From: Bacteroides cutis
GTDB lineage: Bacteria; Bacteroidota; Bacteroidia; Bacteroidales; Bacteroidaceae
Direction: 5' to 3'
Assembly (NCBI RefSeq): GCF_900241005.1
Contig: NZ_OEST01000001.1
Coordinates: forward strand, 620,001-684,000
DNA length: 64,000 nt
Part shown: positions 25,058 through 34,290 of the stretch, in pieces
Numbering within the stretch: position 1 is the first letter of the stretch
Layout: the number at the start of each line of letters is the position of its first letter
The notes under the pieces: model-generated
Database searches by the model: none
Seen by the model: the letters and a program-made list of their open reading frames with translations, nothing else
Told to the model about the DNA's origin: nothing
Made by a program: the position numbers and the translations under genes

Positions 25058-26140
25058 ATGAAAGACCTTTTATCTATTGTATCTCATTTTCAACTGGAGG
25101 GTACAGTTCAGGAAATTAAGCCTTTAGGCGCGGGACTAATTAACGATACGTATAAAGTAACTACTATTGAAGCGGATGTCCCCGACTATGTGTTACAACG
25201 TATCAACCATGCCATTTTCCAGAATGTGGAGATGTTACAGTCTAATATTGATGCTGTAACACGGCATATACGTAAAAAATTGGAACAGGGAGGTGAACAG
25301 GATATAGATCGTAAAGTGCTCCATTTCCTGACTGCCGACAATGGGAGAACCTTCTGGTACGATGGTGAAAACTACTGGCGTGTTATGGTATTCATCCCTA
25401 ATGCGAAGACTTACGAAACGGTTAATCCCGAGTATTCTTATTATGCCGGTGTAGCTTTCGGCAAATTTCAGGCTATGCTTGCCGATATTCCCGATGCGTT
25501 AGGTGAAACTATTCCGGATTTCCATAATATGGAGTTCCGTTTAAAACAACTTCGCGATGCGGTAGCTGCCGATGCTGTTGGGCGTGTAAAGGAAGTGCAA
25601 TATTTCCTCGACGAGATAGAACGCCGTGCCGATGAAATGTGTAAGGCGGAACGTTTACACCGTGAAGGTAAACTTCCTAAGCGTGTTTGCCACTGTGATA
25701 CAAAAGTAAATAATATGATGTTCGATGAAAAAGGAAATGTACTTTGTGTAATCGACCTCGATACAGTGATGCCCAGTTATATTTTTTCTGATTTCGGTGA
25801 CTTCTTGCGTTCAGGTGCCAATACTGGTCTCGAAGACGACAAAGACCTGAATAATGTGAATTTCAATATGGAGATATTCAAGGCCTTTGCAAAAGGTTAT
25901 CTTGAGTCTGCCAAGTCTTTCCTTTTGCCGATAGAGATTGAAAACTTGCCATATGCTGCCGCTTTGTTCCCCTATATGCAATGTGTACGTTTTCTTGCTG
26001 ATTACATCAACGGTGATACGTATTACAAAATTCAGTACCCGGAACATAACCTGGTGCGTACGAAGGCACAATTCAAGTTGCTGCAAAGTGTAGAAGAACA
26101 TACGCCTGAAATGCAGAAATTCATAGCTTCGTGTATTTAA
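25058..26140 (+). CDS. nahK: N-acetylhexosamine 1-kinase-like phosphotransferase (APH fold)
   Basis: A 360-residue cytoplasmic kinase with the aminoglycoside-phosphotransferase fold. Similarity to Bifidobacterium longum NahK is visible throughout from memory: SHFQLEG at the start, GLINDTYKVT in the nucleotide-binding loop, VCHCDTKVNNMMFD as the catalytic loop (Asp then Asn), VIDLDTVMP and FSDFGDFLRSGANTGLEDDKDL as the metal-binding part, and RFLADYINGDTYYKIQYPEHNLVRT near the end. NahK phosphorylates GalNAc and GlcNAc at C1. That fits the products of chondroitin and hyaluronan breakdown. It diverges from the HTCS gene and leads a three-gene operon. Other sugar substrates in this family cannot be excluded. 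Confidence 0.82.
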   Translation: MKDLLSIVSHFQLEGTVQEIKPLGAGLINDTYKVTTIEADVPDYVLQRINHAIFQNVEMLQSNIDAVTRHIRKKLEQGGEQDIDRKVLHFLTADNGRTFWYDGENYWRVMVFIPNAKTYETVNPEYSYYAGVAFGKFQAMLADIPDALGETIPDFHNMEFRLKQLRDAVAADAVGRVKEVQYFLDEIERRADEMCKAERLHREGKLPKRVCHCDTKVNNMMFDEKGNVLCVIDLDTVMPSYIFSDFGDFLRSGANTGLEDDKDLNNVNFNMEIFKAFAKGYLESAKSFLLPIEIENLPYAAALFPYMQCVRFLADYINGDTYYKIQYPEHNLVRTKAQFKLLQSVEEHTPEMQKFIASCI

Positions 26141-26155
26141 AACTATAGATATATA

Positions 26156-26806
26156 ATGAAAGAATTGAATGTCAAGAAGGTGAGCATGGCGAGTGTACCG
26201 GTGGAATCGGTGCCTGCTCTTCTAGATGAAGAAAAAGTGGCTTTTCAGCCGATTAATACCGTAAATTGGGAAGATTTCCCTTATAATCCGGTTGTGGAGT
26301 TTCGTATTGCTCATACGGAAGATGCCATTCTGCTTCATTATAAAGTGAAAGAAGCGAGTGTGCGTGCTGTAGCGGGACGGGATAACGGTTCGGTATGGGA
26401 AGATGCTTGTGTAGAATTCTTTTCTATCCCAGCCGGAGACGGTATATATTATAATGTGGAATGTAATTGTTCTGGTACGTTACTCATCGGTGCGGGTACA
26501 GAACGTAACAATCGCCAACATGCTTCGCAGGAAGTACTCGATAAAGTGCAACGCTGGTCTTCTCTAGGTCGTGAAGCTTTCCCTGAAAGAATAGGAGAGT
26601 GTGGTTGGGAAGTAGCTCTGATCATTCCTTTCTCCGTCTTCTTCTTGCATAATATTACATCGTTGGATGGTAAGTCCATCCGTGCCAATTTCTATAAATG
26701 CGGTGATAAGTTGCAGACACCTCACTTCCTTTCATGGAATCCCATTGAATTGCCTGCTCCGAACTTCCATTGCCCGGAGTTCTTCGGTATGCTGAATATG
26801 GAATAA
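26156..26806 (+). CDS. Carbohydrate-binding family 9-like protein
   Basis: A 216-residue protein without a signal peptide or membrane segment. The pattern FRIAHTEDAILLHYKVKE, VWEDACVEFF and LSWNPIELPAPNFHCPEFFG is typical of CBM9-like proteins, in which W.DsxvE.f and the P..FH.P..FG ending are conserved. Such proteins are common in Bacteroides; most lack a tested function, and a cytoplasmic location would be odd for a glycan binder. The gene starts 15 bases after the kinase gene and precedes the glutamine synthetase gene, so all three are probably co-transcribed. Confidence 0.78.
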   Translation: MKELNVKKVSMASVPVESVPALLDEEKVAFQPINTVNWEDFPYNPVVEFRIAHTEDAILLHYKVKEASVRAVAGRDNGSVWEDACVEFFSIPAGDGIYYNVECNCSGTLLIGAGTERNNRQHASQEVLDKVQRWSSLGREAFPERIGECGWEVALIIPFSVFFLHNITSLDGKSIRANFYKCGDKLQTPHFLSWNPIELPAPNFHCPEFFGMLNME

Positions 26807-26866
26807 GATAGAGTAGTATTTTACTATATTGAACTTCGACCTTACTAAAATGAAAAACAACCAATT

Positions 26867-28369
26867 ATGAATCAAGAATTGTCAATGAATGCCAACCAAT
26901 TAGTGGCATTTCTCCAGAAACCGGCTTCCGAGTTTACAAAAGCGGATATTATCTCTTTTATCCGACAGAATGGTATCCGTATGATTAATTTTATGTATCC
27001 TGCGGGCGATGGACGTTTGAAAACTCTGAATTTTGTTATTACCGATGAGGCTTACCTGAATGCTATCCTCACATGTGGCGAACGAGTAGACGGCTCCAGT
27101 CTCTTCTCTTTCATTGAAGCAGGCAGCAGTGATCTTTATGTGATACCGCGTTTTCGTACCGCTTTTGTGGATCCATTTGCTGAAATTCCCACTTTATCCA
27201 TGCTTTGCTCTTTTTTTAATAAAGACGGAGAACCGTTGGAGAGTGCTCCCGAGCATACACTTCACAAGGCAAGCAGAGCTTTTACTGAAGTCACTGGAAT
27301 GGAGTTTCAGGCTATGGGCGAACTGGAATATTATGTAATAGCTCCCGATGCAGGTATGTTTGAAGCAACCGATCAGCGTGGTTATCATGAATCTGGCCCT
27401 TATGCCAAGTTCAACGAATTCCGTACACAGTGTATGTCTTACATTGCACAAGCAGGCGGACAAATTAAGTATGGGCATTCCGAAGTGGGTAATTTTACTT
27501 TGGACGGATACATTTATGAACAGAACGAGATTGAGTTTCTACCCGTTCCTGTAGAGCAGGCTGCCGACCAGTTGATGCTTGCTAAATGGGTGATCCGTAA
27601 TCTGGGGTATAAGCATGGATATAATGTGACGTTCGCTCCTAAAATCACAGCCGGAAAAGCTGGATCTGGGCTTCACATTCACATGCGTATCATGAAAGAT
27701 GGAAAGAACCTGATGTTGGAAGACGGTATCTTGTCCGAGACTGCTCGTAAGGCTATTGCAGGGATGATGGAGCTGGCTCCTTCTATCACCGCTTTCGGTA
27801 ATACAAATCCTACTTCTTACTTCCGTCTTGTCCCTCATCAAGAGGCACCTACCAACGTTTGTTGGGGTGACCGTAATCGTTCTGTATTGGTACGTGTGCC
27901 TCTCGGCTGGTCTGCTAAAACAGATATGTGCGTACTTGCAAATCCATTGGAAGCCGAAAGTCATTTTGATACCAGCATAAAGCAGACTGTAGAAATGCGC
28001 TCTCCGGATGGATCGGCCGATTTATATCAATTGCTTGCAGGGCTCACTGTGGCTTGTCGTTATGGCTTTGAGCTGGAAAATGCGTTGGAAATTGCGGAGA
28101 AGACTTATGTCAATGTGAATATCCATCAGAAAGAAAATGAAGATAAGTTGAAGTTGTTGGCACAATTGCCGGATAGTTGTGGAGCTTCTGCCGATTGTTT
28201 ACAGAGACAACGCACTGTCTTTGAACAATACAATGTATTCAGCCCGGCAATGATCGACGGAATTCTCCGTAAACTTCGTAGTTACAATGACCGTACTTTG
28301 CGTGCCGATCTAGAAGGAAAACCGGAAGCTATGCTAAAATTGGTACATGAGTACTTTCACTGCGGATAG
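26867..28369 (+). CDS. Glutamine synthetase family protein
   Basis: A 500-residue protein of the glutamine synthetase fold. An N-terminal beta-Grasp-like domain is followed by the catalytic domain with MGELEYYV (metal-binding Glu), EQNEIEFLPV in the place of the QxEid motif, KITAGKAGSGLHIHM (His of the metal site), and RLVPHQEAPTNVCWGDRNRSVLVR (nucleotide and glutamate site). Length and motifs suggest type I rather than the 700-residue type III typical of Bacteroides. It could make glutamine or gamma-glutamyl amides. Being in an operon with an amino-sugar kinase, it might re-assimilate ammonia released from amino sugars (inference). Confidence 0.85.
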   Translation: MNQELSMNANQLVAFLQKPASEFTKADIISFIRQNGIRMINFMYPAGDGRLKTLNFVITDEAYLNAILTCGERVDGSSLFSFIEAGSSDLYVIPRFRTAFVDPFAEIPTLSMLCSFFNKDGEPLESAPEHTLHKASRAFTEVTGMEFQAMGELEYYVIAPDAGMFEATDQRGYHESGPYAKFNEFRTQCMSYIAQAGGQIKYGHSEVGNFTLDGYIYEQNEIEFLPVPVEQAADQLMLAKWVIRNLGYKHGYNVTFAPKITAGKAGSGLHIHMRIMKDGKNLMLEDGILSETARKAIAGMMELAPSITAFGNTNPTSYFRLVPHQEAPTNVCWGDRNRSVLVRVPLGWSAKTDMCVLANPLEAESHFDTSIKQTVEMRSPDGSADLYQLLAGLTVACRYGFELENALEIAEKTYVNVNIHQKENEDKLKLLAQLPDSCGASADCLQRQRTVFEQYNVFSPAMIDGILRKLRSYNDRTLRADLEGKPEAMLKLVHEYFHCG

Positions 28370-28410
28370 TAGTGGAATATTCTCCTTCTATATGAATGTA
28401 AAAAGTTGGT

Positions 28411-28435
28411 GTCTACTTATATAAAATAAGTAGAC
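28411..28435 (+). terminator. Terminator-like hairpin after the glutamine synthetase gene
   Basis: GTCTACTTAT (28411-28420) and ATAAGTAGAC (28426-28435) are perfect inverted repeats with a five-base loop, 42 bases after the stop codon. There is no T-run, so termination is inferred from position only. Confidence 0.45.
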
Positions 28436-28493
28436 ACGGATTACACGAATTGAGCGGAAAAGAAATCAATCCGCAAAATTCGTATAATCCGTG
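28435..28493. repeat. Long imperfect inverted repeat
   Basis: Arms at 28435-28458 (CACGGATTACACGAATTGAG and GCGG next to it) and 28470-28493 match at 21 of 24 positions around an 11-base loop. It directly follows the previous hairpin and lies between convergent genes. I do not know its name; its arms resemble short intergenic repeats that recur in Bacteroides genomes. Confidence 0.6.
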
Positions 28494-28549
28494 CCTAAAA
28501 AAGATAAACTTCTTAATCCTGAATATACAGGTACATGAAGTTTGTGAGT

Positions 28550-29326
28550 TTACTTTACAATCTCTTTGGATCCCTTGATAAAGTTGATTATATTATGTAT
28601 CTCATCACTCATGGGCACCTGGTCTTCAATCTTCTGCAGAGCATCTTGTATACTGAAGTTCCCTTGATAAACCAAACGATAGGCATTTACAATATGTCTC
28701 AATATGCGTTCAGTGACTTGATGTTTATGTTGTAACACGGCAGCATTGATACCGTGGTATTCTGCCGGGTTACCATTCATAATCACGTATGGCGGAACAT
28801 CTTTTGAAATACGACAACCTGCCTGGATCAATACCCAACTTCCAATATGACAGTACTGGTGCAGAATGACGTTACTACTTAAAATAGTATAATCGTCTAT
28901 CTGGCATTCTCCGGCTACGGTAGTCTTAATACCTAATACACAGTGATTGCCAATATGTACGTCATGACAAAGGTGTACACCATCCATTAGATAATTTTCA
29001 TTACCAATACGACTAGCACCGTCTGCATGAGTGGCACGGCTGATGACTACGTTTTCACGGATGTCGTTATTATCACCAATAATTAACCGGCTGTCTTCTC
29101 CTGTATAATGGAAATCTTGTGGAGTAGTTCCCAAAATGGCATTGTGGTGTATTTTGTTCCCTTTTCCCAGACAAGTCCCATTTAAGATTTTTGCACCGGA
29201 CATAATGACACTGTTGTCACCAATTTCCACATCGCCTTCTATATATGCAAAGGGCTGGATGGTTACATTCTGACCGATTTTTGCGGCAGAATCTACAAAA
29301 GCTAATGGACTAATCATGTTTTTCAA
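28550..29326 (-). CDS. lpxA: LpxA-type acyl-ACP--UDP-N-acetylglucosamine O-acyltransferase
   Basis: A 258-residue left-handed beta-helix protein. Hexapeptide repeats fill residues 5-185 (for example AKIGQNVTIQPFAYIEGDVEIGDNS). GTTPQDFHYTGEDSRLIIGDNNDIRENVVISR is a clear LpxA signature, and the catalytic His lies in VHLCHDVHIG. A C-terminal helical domain completes the family. LpxA transfers a hydroxyacyl chain to UDP-GlcNAc in the first step of lipid A synthesis. The start may be 29326 or the ATG at 29317 (MISPLAF). It follows the outer-membrane efflux gene by 10 bases. Bacteroides usually carries lpxA beside lpxC-fabZ, so this copy is probably a paralog. Confidence 0.9.
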   Translation of the reverse strand: MKNMISPLAFVDSAAKIGQNVTIQPFAYIEGDVEIGDNSVIMSGAKILNGTCLGKGNKIHHNAILGTTPQDFHYTGEDSRLIIGDNNDIRENVVISRATHADGASRIGNENYLMDGVHLCHDVHIGNHCVLGIKTTVAGECQIDDYTILSSNVILHQYCHIGSWVLIQAGCRISKDVPPYVIMNGNPAEYHGINAAVLQHKHQVTERILRHIVNAYRLVYQGNFSIQDALQKIEDQVPMSDEIHNIINFIKGSKEIVK

Positions 29327-29336
29327 TGTTTAATGA

Positions 29337-30728
29337 TTAATTTTCTCTTCCTCCTCCAAGTGCTTGATACAAACTGACTACAGCCTGCATGCTAGCAAAG
29401 GTGTCAGATATCTCCGAAAGTTGTGCGCTGAGATAGGATTGCTCGGCAGACAATACTTCCAGATAGGTTGACGTGCCTAATTTAAACAATTCTTTTGTAT
29501 CTTCGGCTGCTTTACGAGCAGAATTTACTTGAATATCGCGAGAAATAGCTTTTTCCGATGTCATCTGATATTGGTACAAAGCATTACTTACTTCATTTCC
29601 TGCATTCAGTAGGGAAGTCTGGAACTGAATTTTGGCTTGTTCTTCCTGTGCTTTTGCTTGTTTTAAGCGAGCAATATTAGTACCGCGATAAAACAAGGGC
29701 TGTGTTAGAGAACCGATAGCGGAAGCCAATAACTTACCCGGATTTACGATTGCAGAACCGGCACTGTTAGTCCAACCGGCAGAACCACTCAGAGTGATTT
29801 GTGGGTAGAAGGCGGCGCGTGCACTGTTGGTGTTGTAGTATTTCGATGCTAATGACATTTCAGCGGCTTTTACATCCGGACGATTGGATAACAACTGTAA
29901 GGGGATACCGACGGAGAACTCTGATGGAAGTTGCTGTGCTTCCAGCGTACTGCGTGAGATACTTTGTGCCGGCTGATTCAGCATCAAGCACAATGCATTC
30001 TCCGTTTCACGAATACTTTGGTGTATGTCGGGTAGAGATGCCTTGACTTGTGCGTATGCAGTACGGCTTTGTTCTACGGCAGCCGAGGTGGTACCATAGA
30101 TACCTGCATCTTTCATCGCTTCTACTGTTTCCATATTTCTCTTCAGAATGTCCACAGTACCCTCTGTTATTTGTAGTTGACGGTCGAGCATCAACAGTGT
30201 GTAATACATATTAGCTACATTGGCGATGACTTGGGTCTGCACAGCTTGTTCATAGAATTGGGTTTGTTTCAGAGAAACCTGTGCGTTACGTTTGGGGTTT
30301 AGCAACTGACCGAAGAGATCAATTTGCCAACTTGCTGTCACGGGCAATGAATAAGTTTGTGTAGCTTTACCTTTATCCCAACTACTGACAGTTCCCTGTG
30401 GAGAAAGTCCCAACATAGGAGCATATGCCAGACGTGCAGACATCAGTGCTGCTTGTGCTTGCTTCACGTTCAGGGCCGCACTACGAAGGTCAGCATTATT
30501 AGTCAGCGCTTGTTCGATGAGCGTCTGTAACTGCGGGTCTGTAAATACTTCCCGCCAAGGCAGATTTCCGAAGTTGGCAGTATCTGAAGCGAGTGTATCG
30601 TTTGTCAAAGTGGTATCACGATACAAGCCTTCAGCAGTGATGTCATCGGGTCTGTCGTATGATTTGTAGATGTGGCAACTGCTCAATAGAGCGGTTGCAC
30701 ACATCAGGATCATTAATTTCTTCATCAT
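29337..30728 (-). CDS. Outer-membrane efflux channel lipoprotein (OprM/NodT, TolC superfamily)
   Basis: A 463-residue lipoprotein with signal MMKKLMILMCATALLSSC. Two repeated outer-membrane-efflux domains follow, each made of long helices, with landmarks LPWREVFTDPQLQTLIEQAL, LSNRPDVKAAEM and FYPQITLSGSAGW. It forms the trimeric exit duct for the RND pump encoded just upstream (39-base gap). Length is normal for the family. The genes for adaptor, pump, channel and LpxA-like enzyme run in the same direction and look like one operon. Confidence 0.94.
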   Translation of the reverse strand: MMKKLMILMCATALLSSCHIYKSYDRPDDITAEGLYRDTTLTNDTLASDTANFGNLPWREVFTDPQLQTLIEQALTNNADLRSAALNVKQAQAALMSARLAYAPMLGLSPQGTVSSWDKGKATQTYSLPVTASWQIDLFGQLLNPKRNAQVSLKQTQFYEQAVQTQVIANVANMYYTLLMLDRQLQITEGTVDILKRNMETVEAMKDAGIYGTTSAAVEQSRTAYAQVKASLPDIHQSIRETENALCLMLNQPAQSISRSTLEAQQLPSEFSVGIPLQLLSNRPDVKAAEMSLASKYYNTNSARAAFYPQITLSGSAGWTNSAGSAIVNPGKLLASAIGSLTQPLFYRGTNIARLKQAKAQEEQAKIQFQTSLLNAGNEVSNALYQYQMTSEKAISRDIQVNSARKAAEDTKELFKLGTSTYLEVLSAEQSYLSAQLSEISDTFASMQAVVSLYQALGGGREN

Positions 30729-30767
30729 TTTCTTTACGATTTATCGATTTACGATTGAAATTTCTTC

Positions 30768-33700
30768 TTATTTAGTATATTGCTCAATCTCAGGTTCAGC
30801 ATCTGAATTATCGACATCTTCCCATTCCATCGGCTTAAATTTCTCTTGTAAGTACTGGAATGCCACGAACAGGGCAGGTACGATGAAAATTTGCAGAATC
30901 ATACCGATTAACATACCACCAATAGCAGAAGTACCCAGCGTACGGTTACCGTTGGCACCTGCACCAGAAGCAAACATCAGCGGAAGCAGGCCGACAATCA
31001 TGGCTAATGACGTCATCAAGATAGGGCGCAGACGAGCTGCAGCACCCAATACGGCTGCCCAGGTGATGCTCATGCCCATTCTACGGCGTTCAAGGGCAAA
31101 CTCTACAATCAAAATGGCATTTTTTGCCAACAATCCCATTAGCATGATGAGGGCAATCTGCATATAGATGTCATTGGACATTGTACCCAGAACCATCTTC
31201 AATGCCGGAATGCTACCCAATGCTCCTATACCGCCCACAAAGAGGAAGCTGCCCAGCAACCCGAACGGTACCGACAGTAATACGGAGAGTGGCAGGATAT
31301 AACTTTCGTATTGGGCACTCAGGAGCAAGAAAACAAATACGAAACACAAAATGAAGATAAGTCCCGTAGTGCTACCGCTTGTTTCAGCTTCCTCACGCGC
31401 CATACCTCCCAACTCGTAACCGAAACCGGCAGGCAAGTTTTCCTGTGCTACTTCGGCAATAGCTTGCAGGGCCTGGCCGGAAGTGTAACCCGATGCGGGA
31501 GCTACCATCACTTTCATGGAAGTGTAGAGGTTGAAACGACTGATGACATCAGGACCATATACTTTCTTGATGGAGATGAACTGCGTGATAGGTGCCATTT
31601 CGTTGCCGTTACGCACTTTGATACTTTGCAGGGTTTCCATGTTTTTGGTGGCATCGGGCTCGGCTTGTACCATTACGCGGTACATCTTACCGAAGCTGTT
31701 GAAGTTGGAAGCATACAAACCACCATAGTATCCCTGCAAGGTAGTCAGGATGTCGTTGGGGCTGATACCCGCCTTTTTACAAGCAGCGGCATCGATGTCT
31801 AGCTGGTACTGCGGGAAGTGGGGGTTGAAAGAGGTCTTGGCAGAATTGATTTCCGGACGTGCTTCCAAAGCAGCGCTATAATTGTTCACTACGTTGAAGA
31901 AGTGATCCAAATCACCACCTGTCTTGTCCTGCATGTTCAACTCAATGTCGCTTGAAGCCGAGTAACCCGGAATCATAGGCGGAGCAAAGAACAATACCTG
32001 CGCTTCTTTGATGACCTTTTGTGCACGCATATATAAAGTGGCATACACAATCGTGGAGTTTTGCATGGTAGAACGTTCTTCCCAGTTTTTCAGTTTGATG
32101 ATGAGTGAACCATATGAAGGTCCCTGTCCACCAAGGAAACTATAGCCTGAGATGACTGTACGTGATTCCACAGCGGGGTCGGCGGCGACAAGGCTGTCCA
32201 CACGGTTCAGAATTTCTTGTGCACGTTCTTGTGAAGTACCGGGAGGTAGTGTCACGGCACCCATGATGGTACCGGTATCTTCGTTGGGCACCATACCGGT
32301 CGGGGTGATTTGCATGAATACACCCAGTAACACGATGGAGCCGATGACCAATCCTGCCGATATCCAGCGTTTTTGAATAAAGAACAGTACTTGTTTTTTA
32401 TATTTACCCAGGATACCGTTATAGGAGTCGTTAAAGGACTGTTTGAACTTGTCGGTAGTCATACCCGTCAATGCCAACACACTGATGACAATCATTACGC
32501 AGCACAAGATAGGATGTTCACTGAAGCTGAATAGACCGAAAATCATACCCAGAATTGCTACTGTCACAAAGAGTAATGTGATGCCGGGGCGCATTAGCCT
32601 GCCTAAAGAATTGGCATATCGGGCAAACATAATCTTGCGTGCCTCCTTGGTGGCAACGCCTACGCGTTCTTTCAAGTTTTCGTGTTCGCCATTATGGGGT
32701 TTCAAGAAGATAGCACACAGTGCAGGACTTAAGGTCAAGGCGTTCAAAGCCGAGAAACCAATGGCAATCGCCATGGTTAAACCGAACTGGCGGTAGAAAG
32801 TACCTGCCGTACCGCCCATGAAACTCACGGGGATGAATACGGACATCATGACCAGCGTAATGGAGATGATGGCACCACCCAGCTCACTCATGGCATCGAT
32901 GGAAGCTGTACGGGCAGACTTGTAGCCCTGGTCCAGCTTGGCATGGACGCCCTCGACGACGACGATGGCATCATCGACCACAATCGCAATGGCAAGCACC
33001 ATCGCCGAAAGTGTCAGCAAGTTGATACTGAAGCCAATCAGTTTCAATACGAAGAAGGTGGCAATCAATGCCACAGGAATGGCAATGGCGGGAATCAACG
33101 TGGAGCGCATGTCTTGCAAGAAGATATATACCACGATGAACACCAGAATAAACGCCTCAATCAGTGTCTTGACAACCTCGTGTATGGAGGCGAACAAGAA
33201 GTCATTGGCACTTTGGGCAATGTTGATTTTCAGGCCGGCCGGCAGTTTACTGGAATAGTCGTCCAGTAGAGCCTCGATATCCGAGATGGTCTGCGTGGCA
33301 TTACTACCTGCCATCTGGAAAATGATGCAACTCACGGCCTTATGTCCGTTTACCATATTGTTGAAACCGTATGACAGACGACCCAGCTCCACACTCGCTA
33401 CATCCTTCAGGCGGAGTATTTCACCGTTTTCCAAAGCTTTGATGACAATGTTCTCGAATTCCGTAGTCTGTTGCAAACGCCCCTTGTAACGAAGGGTATA
33501 TTGGTAGGTTTGGTTACCGCGCTCACCCAACTGGCCGGGAGCCGCTTCAATGTTCTGTTCATTCAAGGCGGCAACCACATCGTTGGGGATCAGTTTGTAT
33601 TGAGCCATTACATCAGGCTTCAGCCAGATGCGCATGGAATAGTCTTGTCCCAGCACCATGGCGTCACCTACACCGTTGACACGTTTTACTTCAGGGATAA

Positions 33701-34187
33701 GGTTGATGTTGGCGTAGTTTTCCAGGAACTCAATATTATACTGGTCTTTTTCGTCATAGATGGAGAATACCATCAACATGGAGGTCTGGCGCTTACGGGT
33801 GGTTACACCGACTTTGGTAACTTCGGCAGGCAACAAACCTTGTGCCATGGAGACACGGTTCTGCACGTTTACCGCTGCCATATCGGGGTCGGTACCTTGC
33901 TTGAAGTAGATGGAGATGTCACCTGCGCCGCTGTTAGTGGCACTTGAGCTCATATACATCATGTTTTCTACACCGTTGATCTGATCCTCCAGTGGGGCGA
34001 TAACGGAGTTAAGTACCGTTTGGGCGTTGGCACCTTGGTAGGTGGCACTTACCGATACGGTGGGAGGTGCAATGTCCGGATATTGGGTGATAGGCAATGT
34101 AGCCAGACCAATAACTCCTAAGATTACTATCAGGATGGAGATTACCGTTGATAGTACCGGACGGTTAATAAATCTATCTAATTTCAT
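30768..34187 (-). CDS. RND multidrug efflux transporter, inner membrane (AcrB/MexB, HAE1 type)
   Basis: A 1139-residue proton-driven pump. The ATG at 34187 begins MKLDRFINRPVLSTVISI, the standard HAE1 start. The proton-relay residues are present: Asp-Asp in AIAIVVDDAIVVVEG and Lys in MGLLAKNAILIVEF. The protein is about 90 residues longer than AcrB. The extra length lies between membrane helices 6 and 7 and includes two added hydrophobic segments, ITLLFVTVAILGMIFGLF and ILCCVMIVISVLALTG. The substrate range cannot be predicted. It forms an operon with its adaptor (103 bases upstream) and outer channel. Confidence 0.94.
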   Translation of the reverse strand: MKLDRFINRPVLSTVISILIVILGVIGLATLPITQYPDIAPPTVSVSATYQGANAQTVLNSVIAPLEDQINGVENMMYMSSSATNSGAGDISIYFKQGTDPDMAAVNVQNRVSMAQGLLPAEVTKVGVTTRKRQTSMLMVFSIYDEKDQYNIEFLENYANINLIPEVKRVNGVGDAMVLGQDYSMRIWLKPDVMAQYKLIPNDVVAALNEQNIEAAPGQLGERGNQTYQYTLRYKGRLQQTTEFENIVIKALENGEILRLKDVASVELGRLSYGFNNMVNGHKAVSCIIFQMAGSNATQTISDIEALLDDYSSKLPAGLKINIAQSANDFLFASIHEVVKTLIEAFILVFIVVYIFLQDMRSTLIPAIAIPVALIATFFVLKLIGFSINLLTLSAMVLAIAIVVDDAIVVVEGVHAKLDQGYKSARTASIDAMSELGGAIISITLVMMSVFIPVSFMGGTAGTFYRQFGLTMAIAIGFSALNALTLSPALCAIFLKPHNGEHENLKERVGVATKEARKIMFARYANSLGRLMRPGITLLFVTVAILGMIFGLFSFSEHPILCCVMIVISVLALTGMTTDKFKQSFNDSYNGILGKYKKQVLFFIQKRWISAGLVIGSIVLLGVFMQITPTGMVPNEDTGTIMGAVTLPPGTSQERAQEILNRVDSLVAADPAVESRTVISGYSFLGGQGPSYGSLIIKLKNWEERSTMQNSTIVYATLYMRAQKVIKEAQVLFFAPPMIPGYSASSDIELNMQDKTGGDLDHFFNVVNNYSAALEARPEINSAKTSFNPHFPQYQLDIDAAACKKAGISPNDILTTLQGYYGGLYASNFNSFGKMYRVMVQAEPDATKNMETLQSIKVRNGNEMAPITQFISIKKVYGPDVISRFNLYTSMKVMVAPASGYTSGQALQAIAEVAQENLPAGFGYELGGMAREEAETSGSTTGLIFILCFVFVFLLLSAQYESYILPLSVLLSVPFGLLGSFLFVGGIGALGSIPALKMVLGTMSNDIYMQIALIMLMGLLAKNAILIVEFALERRRMGMSITWAAVLGAAARLRPILMTSLAMIVGLLPLMFASGAGANGNRTLGTSAIGGMLIGMILQIFIVPALFVAFQYLQEKFKPMEWEDVDNSDAEPEIEQYTK

Positions 34188-34290
34188 TTCATGAAAGATT
34201 AAAGAATTAAAAATTAAAGAATTAAAATGGATCAAGAATCAATACTGTGTCTGTTTTAGACAGCTTTTCATTCTTTCATTTTTCATTCTT

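Noticed and set aside
24955..25059. ATG start of the HTCS at 25059
   Set aside because: The likely promoter box (24991-24984) lies downstream of that ATG, and the signal peptide begins at the GTG at 24954.
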